Below, in pieces: positions 55,497-63,224 of a stretch of DNA of 64,000 bases. The DNA is from Arcobacter sp. CECT 8983 (GTDB lineage Bacteria > Campylobacterota > Campylobacteria > Campylobacterales > Arcobacteraceae), in assembly GCF_004118855.1 (NCBI RefSeq), contig NZ_PDKF01000008.1, positions 533,617 through 597,616 on the forward strand. Reading direction: 5' to 3'. The translations under genes and the position numbers were made by a program. Under the pieces are notes generated by a model that saw nothing but the letters and a program-made list of their open reading frames with translations, was not told where the DNA came from and searched no databases. The stretch's first letter is position 1. Every line of letters starts with the position of its first letter.

Positions 55497-56903
55497 ATGA
55501 AGCCCTATTCTCTTCTTTTTTTAACACTGTTTTCTACTTTAAGTTTTTCAAATGATGAAAATAAAAAGAAAAATGAGTTTTTATCATTTGAAATAATTAA
55601 AAAAGAAGAGAAAGGTTTAAGAAGAGACTTTTTTATAAATGAATTTTTAAAACAAGATTCGATTACACAAGATCAAGCTTATGAATCATTAAAATATATT
55701 GATTCAATGAACAGTAAACTCTTTACAAATTTTGCAATAAAATATAAACACGATGAAACATTAGCTGTAGTTCAATGTATGAATATGCCAACAAAACAGT
55801 TGATTAAATCTTATGATGACTGTATTAAGGTTGGACTAAATTATTATGAAGCTTCAAAATTAGACTCTTTGCAGTTAAATCAGCTTATAAATAAAACATC
55901 TGAAGAATACCCTCTTTTTGCAAAAAATTTAAAAGTTTTATCTTCATCAATACCCTTTACAAAAATTATTACTTTAAATAGGGATTCTTTTTATGAGTTA
56001 TATTTTAGTTTACCAGTAGAGTTTAAAGAAAATTATTTAAACTATAGATTACCAAGAAAAACATTTTTTAGAATTTATGAAGATAAAGTAAATTTTGAAA
56101 AATATTTAAAAGAAAATATCACTAATAGAACCTTTGATATTGTAAATGATTCTCTTTTATCTATTGATGATACAGATTTAAATGCTAATTCTTCATTTTT
56201 ATTAGGTATAAATGCTTTTACTTTCAAGAATAAGGATAAAGCAATTATATTTTTTCAAAATGCTTTAAATAAAACAGATGAAGAAAACATAAATAAAATT
56301 CTATTTTGGTTATATAAAACTACAAATAATAAAGCTTATTTAAAAGACATTACTTTTAATAACAAAATAGATATATACACAATCCTTGCCAATGAACTTT
56401 TAGAAGATAAAATAAAGTTTGTTTTTAAGCAAATAAAAAATAAAGAGTTTATAAAAATAACAAAAAAACTATCACTACAAGAACAAGCTTTGCTTTACTC
56501 ATTAATTAAAGTAAATTCAAATTTTGATAACAAATTTATTTCAAAAGAGTTTACAATAGGACTATTAAGTCAAAACTATAAGCTTGAAAATATAGAGGAT
56601 TTTTATAAAAATGGTCTTAGCTTAGAAAAAAGTATTTTTTTGCTAAATAAAGAGCTTTTAGAAGATATAAATATTAATCCTATTATAAAATATTTAACTG
56701 TAGAAAATAAAAATAATCATTTAAAATTATTAAAAAAGAATTTTAAATTAAATGAAAAACTAGATAAAAACCTTGCATTTGAATTTATCACTGATAAAAA
56801 ACTTGAAGAGTTTATTTTAAATTACTATTTTTATATTAATAATAACACTAAAAAAGGGAAAAAGAAGATAAAGTTATCTTCTATTTTTGAAAACTTAAAG
56901 TAG
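55497..56903 (+). CDS. soluble lytic transglycosylase-like protein, catalytic Glu missing
   Basis: 468 residues with a signal peptide (KPYSLLFLTLFSTLSFS), so periplasmic. Residues 25-330 look like the alpha-superhelical U-domain of Slt70. The transglycosylase core should begin ALLYALxRQESxFD...GLMQIMP; here it reads ALLYSLIKVNSNFD...TIGLLSQ (Asn340 in place of the catalytic Glu) and then diverges. The lytic site is therefore lost, though the frame is intact. The locus matches slt (Cj0843c, from memory) in C. jejuni. Perhaps a peptidoglycan-binding scaffold. Its end overlaps the convergent lipoprotein gene. Confidence 0.75.
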   Translation: MKPYSLLFLTLFSTLSFSNDENKKKNEFLSFEIIKKEEKGLRRDFFINEFLKQDSITQDQAYESLKYIDSMNSKLFTNFAIKYKHDETLAVVQCMNMPTKQLIKSYDDCIKVGLNYYEASKLDSLQLNQLINKTSEEYPLFAKNLKVLSSSIPFTKIITLNRDSFYELYFSLPVEFKENYLNYRLPRKTFFRIYEDKVNFEKYLKENITNRTFDIVNDSLLSIDDTDLNANSSFLLGINAFTFKNKDKAIIFFQNALNKTDEENINKILFWLYKTTNNKAYLKDITFNNKIDIYTILANELLEDKIKFVFKQIKNKEFIKITKKLSLQEQALLYSLIKVNSNFDNKFISKEFTIGLLSQNYKLENIEDFYKNGLSLEKSIFLLNKELLEDININPIIKYLTVENKNNHLKLLKKNFKLNEKLDKNLAFEFITDKKLEEFILNYYFYINNNTKKGKKKIKLSSIFENLK

Positions 56904-57369
56904 CAGTTCCATATTTGCTATGAATAAATTCTAAATTTAATTCTCTTTCTTTTTCTTTATTATTAAATTTTACTAAATAATATCTAGCCCATGGGTTTTT
57001 TAGTGGAATAGAACTTACTAATTTAGAATCTGTTTCTAAACCTTTTAAACTCACTGATTCTTTTTCATTTAATAAAAGTTTGTATGAGTCTTTAAAGAAG
57101 TTTTCTTTATCTTTATTTGCAATTTGAACTCCAAGAATAAAAGTTTCTATAGTATCACTTTTATATTTTTCATCAACATAATTTAAATATGTAACAAAAA
57201 TTAAAGCTTCAACTTCATTATTATTTAGCAAATCACGTTTTTTTGTATATTGAATTGCTTTTGCACTTAGCTTATCCTTTTCAAAGTAATTTAATGCACT
57301 GGTTTTGTCTGCACAAGCTGAAAAAAATAGCGCTAAAAATAGTATAAAAAAACTACTGATTATCTTCAT
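56881..57369 (-). CDS. hypothetical lipoprotein
   Basis: About 162 residues. I start at the second Met (57369), which has AGGAT upstream and gives a clean lipoprotein signal (MKIISSFFILFLALFFSACA; lipid Cys19). The first Met at 57378 is the alternative. The rest is a soluble domain with many Lys/Glu, ending in a short beta-like stretch. Not a recognised enzyme; it occupies the position of a C. jejuni conserved lipoprotein (about Cj0842, from memory). Its 3-prime end overlaps the Slt-like gene by 23 bp on the opposite strand. Confidence 0.65.
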   Translation of the reverse strand: MKIISSFFILFLALFFSACADKTSALNYFEKDKLSAKAIQYTKKRDLLNNNEVEALIFVTYLNYVDEKYKSDTIETFILGVQIANKDKENFFKDSYKLLLNEKESVSLKGLETDSKLVSSIPLKNPWARYYLVKFNNKEKERELNLEFIHSKYGTATLSFQK

Positions 57370-57434
57370 AAAAAACATCCTAAATTATTATAAGATGGTA
57401 TCTTATCCTAATTTTACTTTAACAAATATTTAGA

Positions 57435-57440
57435 TAAAAT
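57435..57440 (+). promoter_or_regulatory. -10 element ahead of mobB, possible leaderless start
   Basis: TAAAAT ends 7 bases before the ATG at 57448, with no Shine-Dalgarno (the bases are CTTCCCT). The transcript probably begins at or next to the start codon. Confidence 0.4.
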
Positions 57441-57447
57441 CTTCCCT

Positions 57448-57951
57448 ATGAATAATCAATACAAAAAACTCGCAGTTGCTTTTAGTGGTCCGTCAAATAG
57501 TGGAAAAACTACCCTTGTTATAAAGGTTTCAACTCTTTTACAAGAGAAAGGATACAAAGTTTGTATCGTAAAACATGACCCTGGAGATAAAGCAACTTTT
57601 GATGTTCCTAAAAAAGATAGTTTCAAATTCTTTGAAACAGGTGCAAATGTTGCTGTAGTAAGTCCTAAAAGAACTACATATTTTAAAAATGAAACTTCAT
57701 CGATTGATGAGATTATTGAAACTTTTAAAGACTTTGATTATTTATTAGTTGAAGGACTAAAAACTCTTCCTCTACCTAGAATTACGATCTTTAGGAATAA
57801 AGTAGATGAAGCTTATTTTAAATATAGTAACTCAATTGCTTTTGATGAAACTATTAATGAAAATGAAATTCCTTCTAACTTAGATAAACTAGACTTAAAT
57901 AACCCAGAAGAGATAATCAACTGGATTGAAAAAAATGCAAAGAGAGTTTAA
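57448..57951 (+). CDS. mobB: molybdopterin-guanine dinucleotide biosynthesis adapter MobB
   Basis: 167 residues. The P-loop is near the N-terminus ([14 protein letters not shown]). [20 protein letters not shown] and the [13 protein letters not shown] region complete the MobB pattern. It assists MobA in adding GMP to molybdopterin for periplasmic molybdoenzymes. Shares one base with fbp. No SD, see the promoter entry. Confidence 0.9.
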   Translation: MNNQYKKLAVAFSGPSNSGKTTLVIKVSTLLQEKGYKVCIVKHDPGDKATFDVPKKDSFKFFETGANVAVVSPKRTTYFKNETSSIDEIIETFKDFDYLLVEGLKTLPLPRITIFRNKVDEAYFKYSNSIAFDETINENEIPSNLDKLDLNNPEEIINWIEKNAKRV

Positions 57952-58796
57952 TGCAAGAAATATTTGAAGCAATAAAAGAAGCTAGTAAACAAATACAAGA
58001 AGTTATAGAATTAGGTGATACAGCAAAAAGTGAAAATGAAAACTCTACTGGTGATACTCAATTAAAACTTGATATTGCAAGTGATATAATCATTGAAAAA
58101 GTTTTTGCGACAATTCCATCAATTAAATCAATTGTTAGTGAAGAACAAGAAAATATTGTCAATTTAAATGAAAATGGAGAATATTTAATAGCTTACGATC
58201 CATTAGATGGGTCTTCGTTGGTTGATGTAAATTTATCTGTTGGTTCTATTTATGGTATATATAAAAATGATTTTACTGGAGATAATATTATTGCTTCAGT
58301 TTATGTTGTATTTGGACCAAGAGTAGAAATGGTTGTTGCATATGAAAATAGTGTAAAACTATATAGACTTTTTGATGGCGAATTTAATTATATAAAAGAT
58401 ATTAAATTAGAGCAAAAAGGAACATTAACAGCAACAGGTTCAACTCAAATGTGTTGGTCAACACACCATAAAGAACTTATAAATAGTATGTATGAAGCTG
58501 GATATTATTTAAGATATTCAGGAGGTATGGTTCCTGATTTACACCAAATCCTTCTAAAAGGTGGAGGATTATTTTCTTATCCTGGGACAACAGATAAACC
58601 AAAGGGTAAATTAAGACAACTATTTGAGGTTTTTCCTTTTGCTTTAGCCTATGAATTTGCAGGAGGAAGAGCTGTTGATGGTAAAAATAGAGTTTTAGAA
58701 ATATCTACAACTCACATTCATGATACAAGCCCTTGTTTTTTTGGATCTAATGATGAAATTAATAGAGTATTAGAAGTTTACAAAAATCATGTCTGA
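57951..58796 (+). CDS. fbp: fructose-1,6-bisphosphatase class I
   Basis: 281 residues. The metal site is IVSEEQENI and [32 protein letters not shown] and [15 protein letters not shown] complete the signature. A gluconeogenic enzyme, expected in an organism using amino and organic acids. Overlaps the next gene by 8 bp. Confidence 0.93.
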   Translation: MQEIFEAIKEASKQIQEVIELGDTAKSENENSTGDTQLKLDIASDIIIEKVFATIPSIKSIVSEEQENIVNLNENGEYLIAYDPLDGSSLVDVNLSVGSIYGIYKNDFTGDNIIASVYVVFGPRVEMVVAYENSVKLYRLFDGEFNYIKDIKLEQKGTLTATGSTQMCWSTHHKELINSMYEAGYYLRYSGGMVPDLHQILLKGGGLFSYPGTTDKPKGKLRQLFEVFPFALAYEFAGGRAVDGKNRVLEISTTHIHDTSPCFFGSNDEINRVLEVYKNHV

Positions 58797-59004
58797 AAAC
58801 CAAGAGAAAGATCAATGGGAATTAAACTTAGAAAGAGTAAAGGCAGAACTAAATAGTTGCCAAATGTCTTTACATAATAAGCAATCATGTCAACCAGATA
58901 ATAAATTTTGTGACAAGTTTTTTGATTGTGAACTAAGAAAAAAATATGTAGTTGCTGTTTATGAGTCTATGAATAAAGGCTCTGGCGGTGGATTTGAATT
59001 TTAA
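58789..59004 (+). CDS. small cysteine-containing hypothetical protein
   Basis: 71 residues, conserved in position between fbp and metG in Campylobacter (from memory, Cj0839c). It has four Cys ([24 protein letters not shown]), which could hold a metal or a disulfide, and ends in a Gly-rich GSGGGFEF. No signal peptide. Start overlaps fbp by 8 bp, so it is translationally coupled. Function unknown. Confidence 0.75.
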   Translation: MSENQEKDQWELNLERVKAELNSCQMSLHNKQSCQPDNKFCDKFFDCELRKKYVVAVYESMNKGSGGGFEF

Positions 59005-59025
59005 TTAAAAGAAGAAGGTATTTAT

Positions 59026-60987
59026 ATGGAAAACTCTTGTAAAAATGTTTATATTACAACTCCTATTTATTATGTAAATGATGTAGCTCATATTGGTCAT
59101 GCATATACAACAATTATTGCTGATATGTTAGCAAGATACTCAAGATTAACTGGATATAACACATATTTTTTAACAGGAACAGATGAACATGGGCAAAAGA
59201 TTGCTCAAAGTGCAGAACAAAGAGGAAAAACTGCAAAAGAGTATGCTGATGAAGTATCAGGTAAGTTTAGAAAACTTTGGGATGATTTTGATATCTCTTA
59301 TGATAAATTTATACGTACAACAGATGAAGAACATAAAATTGGTGTTCAAAAAGCTTTTGAAAAAATGTATGAAAAAGGTGATATTTATAAAGGTGAGTAT
59401 GAAGGTTTTTATTGTGTATCATGTGAGACTTTCTTTACAGAAAAACAACTTATAGATGAACAATTTTGTCCTGATTGTGGTAAACCTACAAATATTGTAA
59501 AAGAAGAGAGTTATTTCTTTAAATTATCAAAATATGAAGATAAATTAATTAAATGGTACGAAGAGAATGAAGATTGTATTTTACCAAGAGCAAAGAAAAA
59601 TGAAATTATGAACTTTGTAAAAGGTGGATTAAAAGACCTTTCTATTTCAAGAACATCTTTTGATTGGGGTGTAAAACTTCCAGAATCTTTAAATGAACCA
59701 ATGCATGTAATGTATGTTTGGTTAGATGCTTTAATGAACTATGTTACTGCATTAGGTTATGGTACAGATGAAAAAAACATGGAGTTTTGGCCTGCAAAAG
59801 TTCATTTAGTTGGAAAAGATATTTTAAGATTCCACTCTGTTTATTGGCCAGCCTTTTTAATGTCTTTAGATTTACCATTACCAGATCATATTGCAGCTCA
59901 TGGATGGTGGACAAGAGATGGTGAAAAAATGTCTAAATCAAAAGGGAATGTTGTAGATCCAAAAGAAGTAGCAGATGCTTATGGTTTAGATGCATTTAGA
60001 TATTTCATGTTAAGAGAAGTTCCATTTGGACAAGATGGAGATTTTTCTCAAAAAGCTTTAATGGATAGAATTAACTCTGATTTAGGAAATGATTTAGGAA
60101 ACCTTTTAAATAGAATTTCTGGAATGTCTGGAAAATATTTTGATTTTAAAATTGATTCAAAAGATGTTATAAAATATCATGAAAAAGAGTTAAATGAAGT
60201 TCAAGAGATTTTAGACAATGTAGAGAAATATGTATTTAATATGCAACTTAATAAATATTTAGAAGATATTTGGAAAGTATTAACAATTGCAAATAGAGCA
60301 ATTGGTGATTATGAACCTTGGACAAAAATGAAAGAAGGTAAAGAAGATGAAGCAATGGCATTAGTTGCTTTAATTACTAATATTATGGCTAAAGTTGCCC
60401 TACTTTTAGATTCAGTTATGCCAGAAAAGATTTCTAAAATTGCTACTTCATTAGGTCTTGAAATCAATAATGATTCATACAATAAACTTATTGTAAATAA
60501 AGAGCTTATGGGGGAAACAACTATTACAAAAGTAGAACAACTTTTCCCAAGAATTGAAGAAATTTTATTAGAACAAGCAAAACCTACTGAAGTTTCAAAA
60601 GCTGAACCTGAAGAGAAAAAAACTTCTAAAAAAGAAGAAAAAACTGAGTCTGAAGAAGATAATCTAATTACAATCGACCAATTCTTTGAAACAACTTTAA
60701 GAATTGGAACAATTATAGAGGCTGAAGAAGTTCCAAAATCTAAAAAGCTTTTAAAGCTTCAAGTTGATGTAGGTGAAGAAAAACCTAGACAAGTACTTGC
60801 AGGAATTAAAGAATTCTATTCTGCTGAGAGTTTAGTTGGTACACAAGCTTGTGTTGTAGCAAATTTAAAACCAGCTAAATTAATGGGTATGTTAAGTGAA
60901 GGTATGCTTCTTGCAGCAAAAGATGAGAATGGTTTATCTTTAATAAGACCAGAAACTTCAAAAACTAATGGGACAAAAATAAGCTAG
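59026..60987 (+). CDS. metG: methionyl-tRNA synthetase
   Basis: 653 residues. TPIYYVNDVAHIGHAYT contains the HIGH box; the zinc knuckle is CVSCETFFTEKQ...FCPDCG; GEKMSKSKGNVVD is the KMSKS loop. An anticodon domain (360-520) and a Lys/Glu linker (530-555) precede the C-terminal tRNA-binding domain (about 560-653; LRIGTIIEAEEVPKSKKLLK), the long form. Ends TAG overlapping the next GTG start (TAGTG). Confidence 0.95.
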   Translation: MENSCKNVYITTPIYYVNDVAHIGHAYTTIIADMLARYSRLTGYNTYFLTGTDEHGQKIAQSAEQRGKTAKEYADEVSGKFRKLWDDFDISYDKFIRTTDEEHKIGVQKAFEKMYEKGDIYKGEYEGFYCVSCETFFTEKQLIDEQFCPDCGKPTNIVKEESYFFKLSKYEDKLIKWYEENEDCILPRAKKNEIMNFVKGGLKDLSISRTSFDWGVKLPESLNEPMHVMYVWLDALMNYVTALGYGTDEKNMEFWPAKVHLVGKDILRFHSVYWPAFLMSLDLPLPDHIAAHGWWTRDGEKMSKSKGNVVDPKEVADAYGLDAFRYFMLREVPFGQDGDFSQKALMDRINSDLGNDLGNLLNRISGMSGKYFDFKIDSKDVIKYHEKELNEVQEILDNVEKYVFNMQLNKYLEDIWKVLTIANRAIGDYEPWTKMKEGKEDEAMALVALITNIMAKVALLLDSVMPEKISKIATSLGLEINNDSYNKLIVNKELMGETTITKVEQLFPRIEEILLEQAKPTEVSKAEPEEKKTSKKEEKTESEEDNLITIDQFFETTLRIGTIIEAEEVPKSKKLLKLQVDVGEEKPRQVLAGIKEFYSAESLVGTQACVVANLKPAKLMGMLSEGMLLAAKDENGLSLIRPETSKTNGTKIS

Positions 60988-61982
60988 TGCAAATTACATC
61001 TTTATTAGATATAGTTGATGGTAGGTTACTAAACCAACCATCAATCTCTTTTATATACTCTATTAAAACTAATGCAAGAAAAGTAAAAGAAGGAGACCTT
61101 TTTATTGTTCAAAATAAAGAGGAAATCAAAGAAGCATTGGAAAATGGTGCTTTTGCTTTAATTATTGATGAAAACGTTGAAGTAATTGATAATGAAATTG
61201 CATGGATTAAAGTTAATAATTTAAATGAAGCAATTACAAAATTAATTAGATTCCAACTTTCAAATAAAAAACTTACTGCATTTTATTGTAATAGTGTTAG
61301 TTATGACCTTTTTGAAATTCTTAAAAAATCCACAACGCATAATCATATAAAACTTATTCCAAAAAAGTTATCAAAGTTTTTTAAATTTATAGATGATATT
61401 GAAGATAATGATACAATAATATGTTCATGTCAAAAAACACTTGAAAATATATATCCAGTAAATTTTGATTTTAATACTAAGCAATATGAAATAAAAAACT
61501 TAATTGAGCACTCTATATTTGAGACTACTTTTTCTTATCAAGATAGATATTTCTCAAAAATAAAAATACCAAGTTTATATTTAAAAGAGTTTTTAGATGT
61601 ATATAGTTTTTTAGGTTTTGATGCAGATTTAAATAAATTGAAAAAGTTTAATAAATTAAGACCTATATTTGTTGATAAACTAATTAACCATACTGATTAT
61701 GGAAGAACAGATAAATTTTTAATAGCTCAAGAAAACAAAGAGCTAATAGAAGAAGAAATAAAATATTTAAAAAATAAGTATAAATATGCAAAGATTTTGT
61801 ATTTTTCTTTTGAAGAAGAGCTTTATACAGAAAATATTGAATATATTCATTTGACTTCTTTACATAATTTAAAAGCTTTTTTAAAGAAAAACTCTTTTAA
61901 TGCGGCCTATTTTGTTGGTTTAGATCATGATACATTATATGAACAAGTATCTAAAGAAAATAATAGCCCAACATTGATTTAA
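60987..61982 (+). CDS. Mur ligase-like protein with degenerate ATP loop
   Basis: 331 residues, GTG start within TAGTG after metG. The N-terminal segment YSIKTNARKVKEGDLFIVQN plus ALENGAFALIID matches the UDP-substrate domain of MurE/MurF (DSRKVKPGDLFIA, GA). Where the family has the P-loop ITGSxGKTT, this reads FYCNSVSYDLFEIL (about 98-111), so ATP binding is not expected. It does not look like a complete ligase. It occupies the Cj0837c-like place after metG. May be a regulatory relic of cell-wall synthesis. Confidence 0.6.
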   Translation: MQITSLLDIVDGRLLNQPSISFIYSIKTNARKVKEGDLFIVQNKEEIKEALENGAFALIIDENVEVIDNEIAWIKVNNLNEAITKLIRFQLSNKKLTAFYCNSVSYDLFEILKKSTTHNHIKLIPKKLSKFFKFIDDIEDNDTIICSCQKTLENIYPVNFDFNTKQYEIKNLIEHSIFETTFSYQDRYFSKIKIPSLYLKEFLDVYSFLGFDADLNKLKKFNKLRPIFVDKLINHTDYGRTDKFLIAQENKELIEEEIKYLKNKYKYAKILYFSFEEELYTENIEYIHLTSLHNLKAFLKKNSFNAAYFVGLDHDTLYEQVSKENNSPTLI

Positions 61983-62014
61983 AGTACTTTTAGTAAATCA
62001 TACCAAAAGTACTT
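61982..62014. terminator. hairpin between convergent Mur-like and repressor genes
   Basis: AAGTACTTTT, a 13-nt loop, AAAAGTACTT: a 10-bp perfect stem just after the plus-strand stop, spanning the last codons and stop of the minus-strand repressor gene. T-runs within the stem on both strands make it a plausible shared terminator. Confidence 0.55.
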
Positions 62015-62646
62015 ACAACCTTACCTACAATATTTAATTCACTGTTATCTAATACTTGTTTAGGATAATCTTTATTATCAGATATTACATCTAATTTTCC
62101 ATCTACTCTTTTTTGTATTCTCTTTACAAATAATCCATGGTTTGTTGTAAATGCATATATTCCATCCCTTGATGCATCTTTTTTAGTTTTGTCAATAAAA
62201 ATCACATTATCACTATTTAAAGTTGGTTCCATAGAGTCCCCTACTACATTAATAGCTTCAATATTTTTAAGATTTTCTTTTCCACCTAACATATTTATAA
62301 AATATGGGGGAACTTCTAAACTTTCATATTCATCATCATTTTCATATGCTCCACCACCAGCACTTACTCTTACTTCAGGATAATATCTAATCCAATATTT
62401 ATCTGTAGAATCAACTAATGAACCTGGATTTTGATTGTAGAGTAACCAGTTAATTGATATCTTTTTTCTTGCACAAAAGTCTAAAATATTAGAAAATGGT
62501 ATTTTTCCTCTATTTTTCATTGTTGCAAAATTTACTTGGCTTAAATCTAAAGCTCCGGCTACATCTTTATCAAAAACCTTTCCTAACTTTCCATCTTTAC
62601 TTATAATATCTTTTAATTTTTCTATTATCTCTGGTACAGCTAACAT
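61990..62646 (-). CDS. S24 (LexA/CI-like) transcriptional repressor
   Basis: 218 residues. The N-terminal helix-turn-helix resembles the CI repressor family (VAGALDLSQVNFATMKNRGK, then ISINWLLYN). A S24 peptidase domain follows, with a potential autocleavage Ala-Gly at 96-97 (RVSAGGGAYEN), Ser138 in VVGDSMEPTL and Lys175 in LFVKRIQ. Such repressors self-cleave on RecA activation. Start supported by AAGGAG on the minus strand. Divergent from a 31-codon ORF, with palindromes in the shared region. Confidence 0.82.
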   Translation of the reverse strand: MLAVPEIIEKLKDIISKDGKLGKVFDKDVAGALDLSQVNFATMKNRGKIPFSNILDFCARKKISINWLLYNQNPGSLVDSTDKYWIRYYPEVRVSAGGGAYENDDEYESLEVPPYFINMLGGKENLKNIEAINVVGDSMEPTLNSDNVIFIDKTKKDASRDGIYAFTTNHGLFVKRIQKRVDGKLDVISDNKDYPKQVLDNSELNIVGKVVSTFGMIY

Positions 62647-62666
62647 AATAACTCCTTTTTTGAATT

Positions 62667-62685
62667 ATATTACAAAATGCAATAT
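62667..62685. promoter_or_regulatory. candidate operator O1
   Basis: A 19-bp imperfect palindrome, ATATTACAAAATGCAATAT (one mismatched pair apart from the centre). It overlaps the minus-strand TATAAT of the repressor gene (62669-62664) and lies just upstream of the plus-strand TATAAA (62710-62715) of the 31-codon ORF, so binding could control both. It shares ATTACAAAAT with O2. Confidence 0.6.
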
Positions 62686-62748
62686 TTTTCAAGGGTTTTG
62701 AAAAAAAAGTATAAACTTTTGACATATTTTTATTAAAAGGACTAAAAA

Positions 62749-62844
62749 ATGTCAGCAAAAATAACTAAAGCAACAAACTCTGTAATGAATTTTTTATTAA
62801 AAATTGATAATTTATTATTAGTTGTTGGTAAAAAAATATTATAA
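62749..62844 (+). CDS. 31-residue small peptide ORF
   Basis: ATG preceded at 8 nt by AAAAGGA, with TATAAA at 62710-62715. It encodes 31 residues beginning MSAKITKATNSVMNFLLK and ending VGKKIL: basic ends with a hydrophobic middle (FLLKIDNLLLVV), amphipathic or membrane-active in look. It diverges from the S24 repressor and lies between the two operator candidates. Possible SOS-type small toxin or membrane peptide; it could also be chance, since the region is AT-rich. Confidence 0.45.
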   Translation: MSAKITKATNSVMNFLLKIDNLLLVVGKKIL

Positions 62845-62863
62845 AAACTAATAATATATTCAA

Positions 62864-62880
62864 ATTACAAAATTTGTAAT
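62864..62880. promoter_or_regulatory. candidate operator O2
   Basis: A perfect 17-bp palindrome, ATTACAAAATTTGTAAT (8-1-8). It lies 20 bp after the small peptide ORF and about 104 bp before the oadG start, adjoining a GATAAT at 62883-62888; a second -10 candidate, TATAGAAT, is at 62921-62928. It shares its left half with O1, so the same S24 repressor may also govern the oad genes. Confidence 0.55.
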
Positions 62881-62967
62881 AAGATAATCTACAAAATAAA
62901 TTTTACTAAAGCAAAGTTTCTATAGAATTAGAACACTAATTACACGATGGTAACCACGGGGAGTAAT

Positions 62968-63219
62968 ATGGAAACAAACTTAATTGCGGAGGCAGTAAAG
63001 TTTATGGTCTTAGGAATGGGGATAGTATTCTTGTTCTTGATCGTAATGGTCTATGCTTTAAAACTGCAAGCAAAAATCATAGGGAAGTATTTTCCAGAGA
63101 AAAGTACACCAGTACCTACAAAGCCCACAGTAACTACAGGGGCGAAAAATATAAACGAAACTGCAAAGATAGCGGCTGTAGTAGCAGCTGTTCAACATCA
63201 TAAAAATCTAAAAGGTTAA
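62968..63219 (+). CDS. oadG: oxaloacetate decarboxylase gamma-chain-like membrane protein
   Basis: 83 residues from the ATG at 62968, which has GGGGAG upstream; an in-frame ATG at 62947 gives a 90-residue form but no SD. One membrane helix (about residues 6-30; MVLGMGIVFLFLIVMVYAL), then a Pro/Thr linker and the C-terminal AAVVAAVQHHK. This is the anchor subunit of the Na+-pumping decarboxylase. Followed 5 bp later by the oadA gene. Confidence 0.82.
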   Translation: METNLIAEAVKFMVLGMGIVFLFLIVMVYALKLQAKIIGKYFPEKSTPVPTKPTVTTGAKNINETAKIAAVVAAVQHHKNLKG

Positions 63220-63224
63220 ATTAA

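Noticed and set aside
61990..62646. The S24 repressor as part of a prophage
   Set aside because: Core genes flank it on both sides with no integrase, phage structural genes or attachment repeats.
62947..62949. ATG as the start of oadG
   Set aside because: No SD; GGGGAG precedes the ATG at 62968 and the membrane-anchor length then matches the family.
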